Shown here: positions 8,181 to 17,284 of the stretch, in pieces
Layout of the letters: the number at the start of each line of letters is the position of its first letter
Numbering within the stretch: position 1 is the stretch's first letter
Assembly (NCBI RefSeq): GCF_037996825.1
Contig: NZ_JBBNAC010000001.1
Span: 3,348,001-3,412,000, forward strand
Origin: Bdellovibrio sp. BCCA
GTDB lineage: Bacteria > Bdellovibrionota > Bdellovibrionia > Bdellovibrionales > Bdellovibrionaceae
Direction of reading: 5' to 3'
Length of the DNA: 64,000 nucleotides
Program-made: the position numbers and the translations under genes
The notes under the pieces: generated by a model
Seen by the model: the letters and a program-made list of their open reading frames with translations, nothing else
Told to the model about the DNA's origin: nothing
Databases searched by the model: none

Positions 8181-9673
8181 AAATCTCCGCTCGTAAGAGC
8201 GATCTGGCGCGCCTTCAGGCTTTTATGGTCGGAGACGCACTTAAAAAAAAACATCCTGGTTTGGAAATTGAATACCGCTTCAAGGAATCTTTGGGTGATA
8301 AAAACCTGACCGACCCTCTTTGGAAAATCCCTGAAAAAGGTGTTTTCACCGAAGACTTTTATGGTGAACTGATCCGTGGCGAAACTGACATGGTTGTACA
8401 CTCATGGAAAGATCTACCAACAGAGCATAAAGACGACACCATGATCGCAGCGACTTTACCTCGTGCCGATCAACGCGATCTTTTGCTTCTTAAGAAATCT
8501 CATTTCGAACAAATTAAAAATTCTCGCGCGCTTCGAGTTTACAGCTCTTCTCCGCGTCGCGAATACAATCTGACGGATTTCTTTAAAAGCCACCTGCCTT
8601 TTTCTTTAGAGTCGGTGAAGTTTGAAAGTGTGCGCGGAAATATTCCAACACGCGTGCGTAAACTTTTGGAAGATCCGAACATCGATGGTTTGATCGTGGC
8701 AAAAGCGGCTTTGGACCGTTTGCTCACGGCAACTCAAGATGAATTCAAAGAAGTTCAAGGACTTCTGCGTTCTTACTTACAAAACCTCACGTGGGCTGTT
8801 TTGCCTTTGAGTATTAATCCCAATGCAGCGGCTCAAGGCGCCTTGGCAGTTGAAATTTTGTCCACTCGCAAAGATTTGCATGACATCTTAAAAACGATTC
8901 ATGATGAAAGCACTTTCCGTTGCGCTATCAAAGAGCGCGAAATTCTTTCAAGTTTCGGCGGTGGCTGCCATCAAAAAATCGGTGTCGCAGTTTTGGATCG
9001 TCCTTATGGCGAGATCACTTTGCTTAAAGGTCTTACTGATCAAGGCAAAGTTCTTGATACCCGCTCGTTGACGGCAAATCCTCCCCAATTTTCTGAAAAT
9101 GAAATGTGGTCTGGGGACGTGAAAGCCCAACGTGTGCCACTGAATGTTGCGCCTTTGGACTCAAAAATCAATGCCTTGTACGTAGCCCGCAGTGAAGCTT
9201 GGCCTGAGAGCTTGAAATCTCCTGGATTTGTTTGGACCGCAGGGCTTAAAACGTGGAAAAACCTCGCTCAAAAAGGTATATGGGTCCATGGATCTGCAGA
9301 GAGCTTGGGAGAGCAAGAAGAGGCTCGTATTGAAATTCTTGCGGGAGCAAAATTGCAATGGGCTAAACTTTCGCACGAAGAAGGTTATGAATCTAACGTA
9401 GAAACTTTGCCTTTGATTGCGACTTACTCTTTGAAATCCACAGGGAACTTAGGTTCTTTCACGGGCAAAGAAAGCTTCTTCTGGAGCAGCGGCAGTCAAT
9501 TCCTGCAAGCTGTACAAGAAGCTCCTGAAATTATAAATAAACACCACGCCAGCGGGCCGGGAAATACTCACAAAGTAATTCGCGCTTATCTGGAAAAGAA
9601 AAATGCTTTTGATCCTTCACGAGTAAGAATTTTCTTGGATCAAGATGACTGGAGACAGCAATGCAAAAAATAA
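8171..9673 (+). CDS. hemC: Porphobilinogen deaminase with fused HemD-like domain
   Basis: Polymerises four porphobilinogens into hydroxymethylbilane. Residues 1 to about 320 are Hem[38 protein letters not shown] and the cofactor-binding Cys266 in GGGCHQKIG. About residues 332-490 form an extra domain resembling the two halves of uroporphyrinogen-III synthase ([16 protein letters not shown] and [15 protein letters not shown]). This gives 500 residues against about 310 for HemC alone. No separate hemD is visible, so the fusion probably makes uroporphyrinogen III. ATG 8171 overlaps hemA by 10 bases. Confidence 0.85.
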   Translation: MRLKISARKSDLARLQAFMVGDALKKKHPGLEIEYRFKESLGDKNLTDPLWKIPEKGVFTEDFYGELIRGETDMVVHSWKDLPTEHKDDTMIAATLPRADQRDLLLLKKSHFEQIKNSRALRVYSSSPRREYNLTDFFKSHLPFSLESVKFESVRGNIPTRVRKLLEDPNIDGLIVAKAALDRLLTATQDEFKEVQGLLRSYLQNLTWAVLPLSINPNAAAQGALAVEILSTRKDLHDILKTIHDESTFRCAIKEREILSSFGGGCHQKIGVAVLDRPYGEITLLKGLTDQGKVLDTRSLTANPPQFSENEMWSGDVKAQRVPLNVAPLDSKINALYVARSEAWPESLKSPGFVWTAGLKTWKNLAQKGIWVHGSAESLGEQEEARIEILAGAKLQWAKLSHEEGYESNVETLPLIATYSLKSTGNLGSFTGKESFFWSSGSQFLQAVQEAPEIINKHHASGPGNTHKVIRAYLEKKNAFDPSRVRIFLDQDDWRQQCKK

Positions 9674-10941
9674 CTTCTGAAGAATTATTCCAACGCGCCT
9701 TGAAAGTAGCTCCCGGTGGAGTTCACTCCCCTGTTCGTTCTTTCAAAGGACTTGATCGCGCTCCAGTTTTCTTTAAAAAAGCCGAAGGCGCATTTTTGAC
9801 TTCTGTTGAAGATAAAAAATATATCGACTTCTGCCAAAGCTTTGGACCATTGATTCTGGGACACCTTGATCCGGAAGTGAAAGAAGAAGTTCATCGCATG
9901 GTCGACACAGCTTGGACTTTCGGTGCGACAGAAATTTACTCTTTGGAACTTGCAGAGTGGATCACATCGACTTTGCCGTTCATGGAAAAATTGCGTTTCG
10001 TATCTTCTGGAACAGAAGCCGTAATGAGCGCTTTGCGTGTCGCTCGCGCAGCAACAGGTCGTACAAAAATTTTGAAATTTGAAGGCTGTTATCACGGTCA
10101 CGTTGATAATCTTTTAGTTAAGGCCGGAAGCGGTCTTGCTGGAACGGCAGCGTCTTCAAGTGCGGGAATTCCTGCAGAAGTTGCAGCTCATACTGTTGTG
10201 ACTCCACTAGATGATGAAGCTCGCCTTGAAGAAGTATTCCAAGTTCAAGGAAAAGACATTGCGGCTGTGATCATTGAACCACTTCCTGCAAACTATGGTC
10301 TTTTGGTTCAACGTCCTGAATTCTTAAAACGTGTTGCTGAACTTTGCGAAAAAAATGGCAGCTTGCTAATTTTCGATGAAGTGATCTCGGGTTTCCGCGT
10401 GGGCCTTCAAGGCATGGTGGAAAAAACGGGAATTCGCCCGGATCTAGTGACTTACGGAAAAATCATCGGTGGCGGTTTTCCTGTAGGATGCTACGGCGGT
10501 AAAGCGGAATTGATGAACATGGTGGCTCCGAGTGGAGACGTTTACCAAGCCGGTACTTTGAGTGCGAATCCCATCGGTATGCGTGCGGGCCTGACAACTC
10601 TTAAGAAAATGCAGCGCCTAGATGGCTGGAATGTTCTTGAGAAAAGAACTCAAAAGTTTGCTGAGACTTTGCGTGCGGGCTTTGCGAAAAAAGGTGTGCC
10701 TTTGGAAGTCAGTGCCGTAGCGTCTTTGTTCTGGATTCATGGTCCAACAAAATCTCCGATTCGTTCGATTGACCAAATTCCTGGAAATCAGGGCGCGACA
10801 TTCAAAGGTCTTTTCTTAAAAGCCTTGGATAAGGGCGTTTACCTAGCACCGAATGCTTACGAAGTAGGTTTTGTCTCTATGGCTCACACGGATGAACTTT
10901 TAGAACAAGCCGCGCACACTATTATTGAGTCTGCGGAGTAA
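9661..10941 (+). CDS. hemL: Glutamate-1-semialdehyde 2,1-aminomutase
   Basis: PLP enzyme converting glutamate-1-semialdehyde to 5-aminolevulinate. The 426 residues match the family length. Motifs include [11 protein letters not shown] near the N-terminus, [20 protein letters not shown] for PLP phosphate binding, [20 protein letters not shown] and the PLP lysine in [12 protein letters not shown]. It overlaps hemC by 13 bases, which implies translational coupling. Together with hemA and hemB it completes conversion of glutamyl-tRNA to porphobilinogen. Confidence 0.97.
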   Translation: MQKITSEELFQRALKVAPGGVHSPVRSFKGLDRAPVFFKKAEGAFLTSVEDKKYIDFCQSFGPLILGHLDPEVKEEVHRMVDTAWTFGATEIYSLELAEWITSTLPFMEKLRFVSSGTEAVMSALRVARAATGRTKILKFEGCYHGHVDNLLVKAGSGLAGTAASSSAGIPAEVAAHTVVTPLDDEARLEEVFQVQGKDIAAVIIEPLPANYGLLVQRPEFLKRVAELCEKNGSLLIFDEVISGFRVGLQGMVEKTGIRPDLVTYGKIIGGGFPVGCYGGKAELMNMVAPSGDVYQAGTLSANPIGMRAGLTTLKKMQRLDGWNVLEKRTQKFAETLRAGFAKKGVPLEVSAVASLFWIHGPTKSPIRSIDQIPGNQGATFKGLFLKALDKGVYLAPNAYEVGFVSMAHTDELLEQAAHTIIESAE

Positions 10942-10943
10942 GA

Positions 10944-11822
10944 ATGACGAAGTCCTTCCTCAAACCTCATGTGAAAACAGCATTGGCGATCGTTTGGTTC
11001 GCCTTTACGTTTTCACTTGTGGCTTGGTGGTGGGTGTTCTTCCTTTTGCGTCTGAATCCCACAGAAGAATCGAGCCTGGAGCAATTGCAAAAATCCCATC
11101 GCATGTTTGCTTGGGAAGGATCGATCTTGCTCGGAGCAATTTTGATTGGCGGAATTGCGCTCGTGATCTTTACTTATCGCGATCAAAAGCGCCATCAACG
11201 TCTGCGTTTTTTCTTTTCGACATTCAGTCATGATATTAAAACGTCCATCGCTCGTCTTCGCTTGCAAGCCGAAGTTTTAGAAGAAGACCTGCATGGAAAT
11301 ACAAACCCCGTGATGAAGCGTTTGATTCACGACATCCAACGCTTGGATCTTCAGCTCGAAAACTCTTTGCTCTTGGCAAACCTTGAGGCTGGCGAACTTT
11401 TAAAAGAAGAAATCTCGTTAAGCGATTTGCTGTCAAGCCTTCGTATTGAATTTTCTGAATTAACTTTAGAACTTGAAAAGAACGCTGTGATCTATGGTGA
11501 TCGCAGGGCTCTTTTGAGTGTTCTAAAAAATCTCCTTCAAAATGCCGTGATTCACGGAAAAGCCACCACCGTCCGTATTAAAGTGCGCGACTTGGGTGGC
11601 GGCCGCATTGAACTGCAAATTCAAGACGACGGCTTAGGTTTTAAAGGTCCTCTAGAAAAACTGGGTTTAGAGATTCTTAAATCTCAGGACTCTCGCAGCA
11701 ATGGCATTGGTTTGTTGATCACCCGACGTCTTCTGCAAAAAATGAATGGCGACGTTATTTTTGAATCCAAAGACAACGAAGGATTTAGATCCCTTGTTGA
11801 GTTGGAGGGTCATTTGAAATGA
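10944..11822 (+). CDS. Membrane sensor histidine kinase inside the haem operon
   Basis: A 292-residue sensor kinase starting 2 bases after the hemL stop. Two transmembrane helices (about residues 10-32 and 54-74) flank a periplasmic loop of only about 20 residues, too small for a ligand domain, so sensing is probably in the membrane. The HisKA motif FSTFSHDIKTSIARL carries the phospho-His, followed by an HATPase domain with LKNLLQNAVIHG (N box), DDGLGF (G1) and NGIGLLITRRLL (G2). It overlaps the response regulator by ATGA. Its place between hemL and hemE suggests it senses haem, redox or oxygen, but this is inferred. Confidence 0.85.
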   Translation: MTKSFLKPHVKTALAIVWFAFTFSLVAWWWVFFLLRLNPTEESSLEQLQKSHRMFAWEGSILLGAILIGGIALVIFTYRDQKRHQRLRFFFSTFSHDIKTSIARLRLQAEVLEEDLHGNTNPVMKRLIHDIQRLDLQLENSLLLANLEAGELLKEEISLSDLLSSLRIEFSELTLELEKNAVIYGDRRALLSVLKNLLQNAVIHGKATTVRIKVRDLGGGRIELQIQDDGLGFKGPLEKLGLEILKSQDSRSNGIGLLITRRLLQKMNGDVIFESKDNEGFRSLVELEGHLK

Positions 11823-12493
11823 GAAAAATCCTTCTTGTCGAAGATGATACGTCCCTTGGCGAAACCCTGACAGAGAGACTCAAAAAAGAATATGACGTCG
11901 CTTGGGGAAAGACCTTGGCTGAAGCCTGGACTTTGTTTTCAAAATCCAAGGACTTTGATTTGATTATTCTTGATGTGGGTCTTCCTGACGGAACAGGCTT
12001 TGAGCTTGCCGCGAAGATTAAACAAATCTCTCCCGTTTTATTTTTATTTCTCACGGCGCAAGCCGATGCAGAGTCTCGCTTGCAGGGATTCGAATTGGGT
12101 GCCGAAGAGTACATTCCTAAGCCGTTTCATTTAAAAGAGCTTTTAATTCGTGTGAAACACGTCTTAGATGCCCATGCACCGGCTCGTGAAATTGAACTTG
12201 AAAATTGCACAGTCAGCTTCACGAATATGTCCGTGCAAAAAAAATCAGGGCAGATCGAATATCCTCCCGTGACGGATATGAAGATCCTGCAACTTCTAAT
12301 TGAAAAATCCCCTCGCGTTTTAAGTCGTGATGAAATCATGAATGAGATCTGGGGTGTTGATAAAAATCCAAGCCATAGAACGATTGATAATATTATTGTG
12401 CGCCTACGCCAGCTTCTTGGTGATGACGGAGAAAAACACATTCGCTCCGTTCGCGGCGTCGGCTACCAGTGGTCCACAGAGGAGAATTCATGA
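11819..12493 (+). CDS. OmpR/PhoB-family response regulator
   Basis: A 224-residue two-domain regulator. The receiver has VEDD acidic residues, the phospho-acceptor Asp in LIILDVGLPDGTG, FLTAQA and the conserved Lys in PKPF. A winged-helix DNA-binding domain follows (DEIMNEIWG, HRTIDNIIVRLRQLL and RSVRGVGYQW). Its start overlaps the kinase stop and its stop overlaps the hemE start (ATGA), so it is translated within the haem operon. Candidate targets are the hemA and hemB promoters at 7179-7280. No binding site can be assigned from sequence alone. Confidence 0.9.
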   Translation: MRKILLVEDDTSLGETLTERLKKEYDVAWGKTLAEAWTLFSKSKDFDLIILDVGLPDGTGFELAAKIKQISPVLFLFLTAQADAESRLQGFELGAEEYIPKPFHLKELLIRVKHVLDAHAPAREIELENCTVSFTNMSVQKKSGQIEYPPVTDMKILQLLIEKSPRVLSRDEIMNEIWGVDKNPSHRTIDNIIVRLRQLLGDDGEKHIRSVRGVGYQWSTEENS

Positions 12494-13509
12494 ATACATT
12501 GTTTAAAAACGCTCAACAAAGAACCCCTCAAGCTGTTCCGCCGATCTGGTTTATGCGTCAAGCAGGCCGCTATCATAAACACTATCAAGGCTTGCGCTCT
12601 CAGCATTCATTTATGGATCTTTGCAAAAAGCCGGAACTCGCGGCGCAAGTGGCGCTGGGACCCGTGGCTGAATTTGACTTCGACGTTTCTATTTTGTTCA
12701 GCGACATCCTTTTTCCGCTGGAAGCTTTGGGCATGGGGTTGGATTATACAGATCACGGTCCTCAATTGGGATTTAAGTTAAATCCTGAAACAATCAACAC
12801 ATTAGGACCTGTTGATAAAGCTGTTGAGTTCATGGGTTTTCAAAAAGAAGCGATGAAAGCGACTCGTGCCGTTTTACCTTCAAACAAAAGTTTGATCGGT
12901 TTTGTCGGCGGTCCTTGGACTTTGTTCGTTTATGCGGTTGAAGGCTCGCACGCGGGCTCTTTGATTCAGTCAAAAACTTTGATTCATCTATTCCCTAAAT
13001 TCCTAGAGAAGATGTATCCGCTTCTTAAAGAAAACATCCGTCTGCAATTCGAAGGTGGCGCAGAAACGGTTATGGTTTTTGATACGGCTGCGGGAGAAGT
13101 CTCTCCACTATTCTTCCAAGAGTGGATTCAACCTGTTCTTGCACGTATTGCTCAAGATTATCCGGGTAAAATCGGTTACTACTCTAAAGGCACTCAGCCT
13201 GTGTTCTTTAATAAAGCCTTCACGGAACTTCCTTGGGCGGGGCAGGGGTTTGACCACCGTTGCTGGATGCCGGACTCTTTCAAGGTTCAAAACAAAGGTT
13301 TCGTTCAAGGAAACTTCGATCAAAGTTTGTTATTTATGGATGACAGTGATTTCAAAAAAGCTTTGCAAACGTTTCTTGCTCCGATGAAGGCTCTGAGTCT
13401 TCAAGAAAGAGCGGGTTGGGTTTGTGGTTTGGGTCACGGCGTTCTGCCTAAAACTCCAGAAAAGAATGTGAAACTTTTCGTGGAGACTGTCCGTAAGGAG
13501 CTCGCATGA
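12490..13509 (+). CDS. hemE: Uroporphyrinogen decarboxylase
   Basis: Decarboxylates the four acetates of uroporphyrinogen III to give coproporphyrinogen III. The 339-residue protein has PIWFMRQAGRYHKHYQ at the N-terminus, FSDILFPLEALGMG, GFVGGPWTLFVYAVEG, a DTAAGEVSP loop and GLGHGVLPKTP at the C-terminus. ATG 12490 was chosen because it gives an ATGA overlap with the response regulator and lies behind GGAG; the longer in-frame start at 12469 would overlap by 25 bases. Confidence 0.96.
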   Translation: MNTLFKNAQQRTPQAVPPIWFMRQAGRYHKHYQGLRSQHSFMDLCKKPELAAQVALGPVAEFDFDVSILFSDILFPLEALGMGLDYTDHGPQLGFKLNPETINTLGPVDKAVEFMGFQKEAMKATRAVLPSNKSLIGFVGGPWTLFVYAVEGSHAGSLIQSKTLIHLFPKFLEKMYPLLKENIRLQFEGGAETVMVFDTAAGEVSPLFFQEWIQPVLARIAQDYPGKIGYYSKGTQPVFFNKAFTELPWAGQGFDHRCWMPDSFKVQNKGFVQGNFDQSLLFMDDSDFKKALQTFLAPMKALSLQERAGWVCGLGHGVLPKTPEKNVKLFVETVRKELA

Positions 13510-14855
13510 TGAAAGATCTTTTAGCAAAATATGATGTTCCCGCTCCCCGTTATACATCTTATCCAACGGTTCCTTATTGGGAAGTAAACCCGACAAGTGA
13601 TCAATGGGTTCAGCATCTCAGAGCGACTCTTCAAGAAAAGCCAGGTGGCTGGTCGCTTTATTTGCACATTCCGTTCTGTGAATCACTTTGCACATTCTGT
13701 GGCTGCAACAACATCATCACTAAAGATCACAAAAGGGAAACTCCCTATGTCGATTTGATTCTAAAAGAATGGCAGCTTTATATTGAGCAAGTGCCTGAAC
13801 TTTTGCAAAAACCGTTAAAGCACATTCACCTCGGCGGAGGAACTCCAACGTTCTTATCAGCGGAGTCTCTAGTGCAACTCCTTCGTCCTATCATGTCGCG
13901 TGTTAAAGTCGACCTTAATGATTTTGAAGGTTCTATCGAAGTCGATCCTCGCCGTACGAATCCACAACAATTAAAGGCTCTTCGTGAGCTGGGCTTCACG
14001 CGTGTGAGCATGGGCGTTCAAGATTTCAACCCTGAAGTGCAAAGACTTGTGAACCGCATTCAGCCTTTTGATATCACTGCGAACCTCACAAAGGCCGCGC
14101 GTGATATGGGCTATACTTCGGTAAACTTCGATTTGATCTATGGCCTTGCAAAACAAACTCCTGAATCAATCCGTGAAACAGCAAAAGCCACCGTGCAACT
14201 TCGCCCGGACCGCATTGCCCTTTACAGTTTTGCTTTGGTTCCTTGGATTAAACCGGCACAAAGACTTTTTAAAGATGAAGATCTTCCGAAGTCAGCTGAG
14301 AAGCGAGAGCTTTATGAGATCGCTCGCGGCGTTTTGCTTGAGGCGGGATATGTTGAGGTCGGTATGGATCACTTTGCTCTGCCAACAGACAACTTGTGTG
14401 TAGCCATGAATGAAAAGCGTTTGCATCGTAATTTTATGGGCTACACGGATCAACGCACCGATGTTCTTTTGGGTTTGGGTGTTTCTTCCATTTCTGAAAC
14501 TCCTTATAGCTTTCATCAAAATGAAAAAGTGTTGCCTTTGTATGAAGCTGCCCTCAATGAAGGTCGTCTTCCAACACTGCGTGGACACGTTTTAACGGCA
14601 GAAGATCAAGTTCGTCGTGATCAAATTTTAAAATTGATGACCGAGTTCGAAGTAGAATTCACTGACGAGACTCAAGAGAAACAATCTGAAGAGTTTTTAG
14701 CAGAAATGATCAAAGACTCCTTGGTTGAGGTCCGTGAACACAAATTGGTTGTGAAAGAAGCAGGTCGCCCTTTCTTACGAAATGCCTGTGTGTTTTTTGA
14801 TGAGCGCTTAAAGTCCAAACAACCTCAGACAAAAATCTTCTCACAATCTATATGA
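13506..14855 (+). CDS. hemN: Oxygen-independent coproporphyrinogen III dehydrogenase
   Basis: Radical-SAM enzyme that oxidatively decarboxylates coproporphyrinogen III to protoporphyrinogen IX without oxygen. The 449-residue protein has the 4Fe-4S motif CESLCTFCGC (C-x3-C-x2-C) after HIPF, the RYTSYPTVPYW N-terminus typical of true HemN, GGGTPTFLS, and GVQDFNPEVQRLVNR. No oxygen-dependent hemF is in the cluster. Four-base overlaps join it to hemE and hemG. Confidence 0.95.
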   Translation: MMKDLLAKYDVPAPRYTSYPTVPYWEVNPTSDQWVQHLRATLQEKPGGWSLYLHIPFCESLCTFCGCNNIITKDHKRETPYVDLILKEWQLYIEQVPELLQKPLKHIHLGGGTPTFLSAESLVQLLRPIMSRVKVDLNDFEGSIEVDPRRTNPQQLKALRELGFTRVSMGVQDFNPEVQRLVNRIQPFDITANLTKAARDMGYTSVNFDLIYGLAKQTPESIRETAKATVQLRPDRIALYSFALVPWIKPAQRLFKDEDLPKSAEKRELYEIARGVLLEAGYVEVGMDHFALPTDNLCVAMNEKRLHRNFMGYTDQRTDVLLGLGVSSISETPYSFHQNEKVLPLYEAALNEGRLPTLRGHVLTAEDQVRRDQILKLMTEFEVEFTDETQEKQSEEFLAEMIKDSLVEVREHKLVVKEAGRPFLRNACVFFDERLKSKQPQTKIFSQSI

Positions 14856-16063
14856 AAAAAGTCAGCGTGATTGGCGCTGGCTTTGCCGGGCTCACCGTAG
14901 CTCTCAGGCTTGCGCAAAAAGGTTTTGAAGTCGATCTCTATGAAAGCTCTTCACGCGTGGGAGGGCTTTTAGGTACGGACGTCACCGATTACGGCATCGC
15001 AGAGCGTGCCGCCAATGCTTTGATTTGCACAGAAAAAGCAGTGGGCCTTTTCAATGAACTAGGCATAACGCCGGTCACTCCTTTGCAAACTTCGAAAAAA
15101 AGATTTCTTTTTCGCGAGACTCCTCGCGCTTGGCCACTGAGTTTTGTCGAAACTCTGGGATTTTTGGGCCGTCTTCTCCCCAAGGCTCTGGGCGGAAAAA
15201 AGAACTTAAAACCCCGTGAGAATGAAACTTTACAGACATGGGGAGTGCGCAATATCGGGCCTCACGCTACTCAATATATTCTAGGTCCCGCCATGCAGGG
15301 AATTTACGGCAATGAAATTTCAGGCCTTAGCGCGGGTTTAATTTTAGGTCCTATCTTTTCAAAAAAGAAAAAAGACAAATACAAAGGTCTTCTGACAGGA
15401 CCGTACGGCATGCAAGATCTAGTGGATCATCTGTCGATAAAACTCCAAGAACTTCACGTCAATATCCATTTAAATTCTGTCGTAGATCCAAAAACTCTCC
15501 CTGGACCTATTGTTGTCGCTACTTCAGCTCAGGCGGCGGCAAATCTTTTAAAAGCTTCGCATCCTGTTATATCAGAACTTTTAAAGCGCATTCGTATGTC
15601 ATCTTTGATGAGTGCCACATTGTTCTTCAGCAAACCTCAGACTTCTTATCAAGGTTTTGGCTGTTTGATTCCTCGTGGATATGGCTTAAAATCCTTGGGA
15701 GTTCTTATGAACTCTTATATTTTTAAAGGCCGTGATAAAACGTATAACGAGACATGGATTTTAGGTGGCGTGACAGAAGAGGCGCTTCTTGATCTTTCTG
15801 ATTCAGAAATTTTGAAACTGATCGCGGAGGAACGTCATCGTATCCTCGGTCAAAAGGAAAGCCTTCTTGATTATCGCATCAACCGTTGGAAAAATGCTTT
15901 GCCTTATTACGATCTACAGCTAGAAGAAACTTTGAGAGAATTAAACCGTGAAGCTCCAAAAGATTTGTACTTGCACGGAAATTATCTTGGAGGCATTGGC
16001 TTAAGTAAAATACTTGAGCGCAGTGACATGCTCGCAGAGGAGATTGCGAATCAACATGGCTAA
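14852..16063 (+). CDS. hemG: Protoporphyrinogen oxidase, HemY/PPOX type
   Basis: FAD enzyme oxidising protoporphyrinogen IX to protoporphyrin IX, or its coproporphyrinogen equivalent in related enzymes. The 403-residue protein starts with a Rossmann FAD motif (VIGAGFAGLTVALRLAQ) followed by YESSSRVGGLL, and has the C-terminal FAD motif LYLHGNYLGGIGLSKILE. It is shorter than the usual 450-470 residues. Because hemN gives protoporphyrinogen here, the protoporphyrin route is favoured. It overlaps hemN by ATGA and hemH by 8 bases. The flavin type is historically called HemY or PgoX. Confidence 0.92.
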   Translation: MKKVSVIGAGFAGLTVALRLAQKGFEVDLYESSSRVGGLLGTDVTDYGIAERAANALICTEKAVGLFNELGITPVTPLQTSKKRFLFRETPRAWPLSFVETLGFLGRLLPKALGGKKNLKPRENETLQTWGVRNIGPHATQYILGPAMQGIYGNEISGLSAGLILGPIFSKKKKDKYKGLLTGPYGMQDLVDHLSIKLQELHVNIHLNSVVDPKTLPGPIVVATSAQAAANLLKASHPVISELLKRIRMSSLMSATLFFSKPQTSYQGFGCLIPRGYGLKSLGVLMNSYIFKGRDKTYNETWILGGVTEEALLDLSDSEILKLIAEERHRILGQKESLLDYRINRWKNALPYYDLQLEETLRELNREAPKDLYLHGNYLGGIGLSKILERSDMLAEEIANQHG

Positions 16064-17090
16064 AAAAGGTGTCTTGCTTTTAAATATTGGAAGTCCTAAG
16101 TCCTACGAAATCAAAGACGTAAAAAAATACCTTAATACGTTTTTGATGGATAAAGACGTGATTAATTTGCCATTCGTTTTTCGTTGGCCTTTGGTTCACC
16201 TTTTGATTGTTCCTCGCCGCGCTCCTTTTTCCGCAGAAAACTACAAAAAAGTTTGGCTTCAAGGCGAAGGTTCTCCTCTTACCGTCTACACCCAGAAATT
16301 TGCCAACCGACTTCAAAAGGATCTTGGCAGTGATTATCTCGTAAAAGTCGGCATGCGCTATGCGGAACCTGGAATTGAAAAAGCTTTGCGTGAATTTGAA
16401 GAGTCTGGAGTTGAAACAATTATCCTGGCTCCTCTTTTTCCTCAATATGCAGAAGCTACGACAGAATCTTCTTTAAAAGAAGTGGATCGTCTCGCAGGCC
16501 GTTTAGGAATTGATATTCCCACAGAAAGCCTGCCTCCGTTCTTCGATGAAAAAGCATTTATTGATCCCACTGTGCGCATCATTCAAGAAACATTGGGCGA
16601 CGAAAAACCGGATCATTATCTTTTCTCTTTCCACGGACTTCCTGAAAGTCACATCCGCAAAGTGCCCGGGTGTTTACGCAGCGAAGATTGCTGTTTTGAG
16701 GAAAATGCCTGCGCGAAGAATTGTTATCGCGCTCAATGTTTTGAATCCGCAACACAGATCGCAGAATCTTTAGGACTTCTTGACAGTCACTGGAGCGTTT
16801 CTTTCCAATCCCGATTAGGTCGTGGTGAATGGTTAAAGCCAGCAACGGACCACTCTTTAGAAATCCTTGCGCAAACAGGAAAGAAAAAAGTGGCAGTGAT
16901 TTGCCCTTCGTTTGTCGCTGATTGTATCGAAACCTTGGAAGAAATTGGAATTGGCGGTCAAGAAACGTTTAAAGAACACGGTGGTCAGGAGTATCGCCTG
17001 ATTCCGTGTTTGAATGATGATAAAGAATGGACATCGAAGTTCGCTGGCTTGATTAGGGAATTAAAAATAGTAACAGCGGAATCAAGATAG
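16056..17090 (+). CDS. hemH: Ferrochelatase with internal cysteine cluster
   Basis: Inserts ferrous iron into protoporphyrin IX, the last step of haem synthesis. The 344-residue protein has LLNIGSPKS at the N-terminus, catalytic His192 in SFHGLPESH, and the acidic motif CIETLEEIG. Between them, residues 206-228 hold six cysteines (C206, C212, C213, C219, C223, C228). A subgroup of ferrochelatases, including myxobacterial ones, binds a 2Fe-2S cluster through such an internal segment. ATG 16056 was preferred to the longer in-frame start because it gives the usual N-terminus MAKKGVLLLN. It ends the operon; no terminator is visible. Confidence 0.95.
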   Translation: MAKKGVLLLNIGSPKSYEIKDVKKYLNTFLMDKDVINLPFVFRWPLVHLLIVPRRAPFSAENYKKVWLQGEGSPLTVYTQKFANRLQKDLGSDYLVKVGMRYAEPGIEKALREFEESGVETIILAPLFPQYAEATTESSLKEVDRLAGRLGIDIPTESLPPFFDEKAFIDPTVRIIQETLGDEKPDHYLFSFHGLPESHIRKVPGCLRSEDCCFEENACAKNCYRAQCFESATQIAESLGLLDSHWSVSFQSRLGRGEWLKPATDHSLEILAQTGKKKVAVICPSFVADCIETLEEIGIGGQETFKEHGGQEYRLIPCLNDDKEWTSKFAGLIRELKIVTAESR

Positions 17091-17241
17091 CCGTCATCAA
17101 GCCATTGAGCGCCATGGCAAGCCCCGCGAAGGCTCCAGCCATTTCATTGATTTGAAATGCACGGAAAGTTCCAAGGCCGTGAGCTGCAAGTCCCATGGAG
17201 AATCCTTTAACAAGCGGATCTTTTACTTTTACAAGTTTCAT
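17053..17241 (-). pseudogene. lrgB: LrgB/CidB C-terminal remnant
   Basis: The 62-residue frame matches only the last quarter of LrgB, the multi-helix partner of LrgA in murein-hydrolase/metabolite export. It carries AAHGLGTFRAFQINEMAGAF followed by a hydrophobic helix (LAMALNGLMTAILIPLLLFL); full LrgB has about 230 residues. Upstream in the same frame is a stop. A different frame at about 17245-17285 reads LVFAIMILALLI, a likely helix of the same gene, suggesting a frameshift as well as a 5' deletion. Only about 40 bases separate it from the next gene, so the N-terminal part is gone. Its end overlaps hemH convergently. Confidence 0.75.
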
Positions 17242-17284
17242 TACAAATGAGAAGCGCCAAAATCATGATGGCAAAGACTAACAC

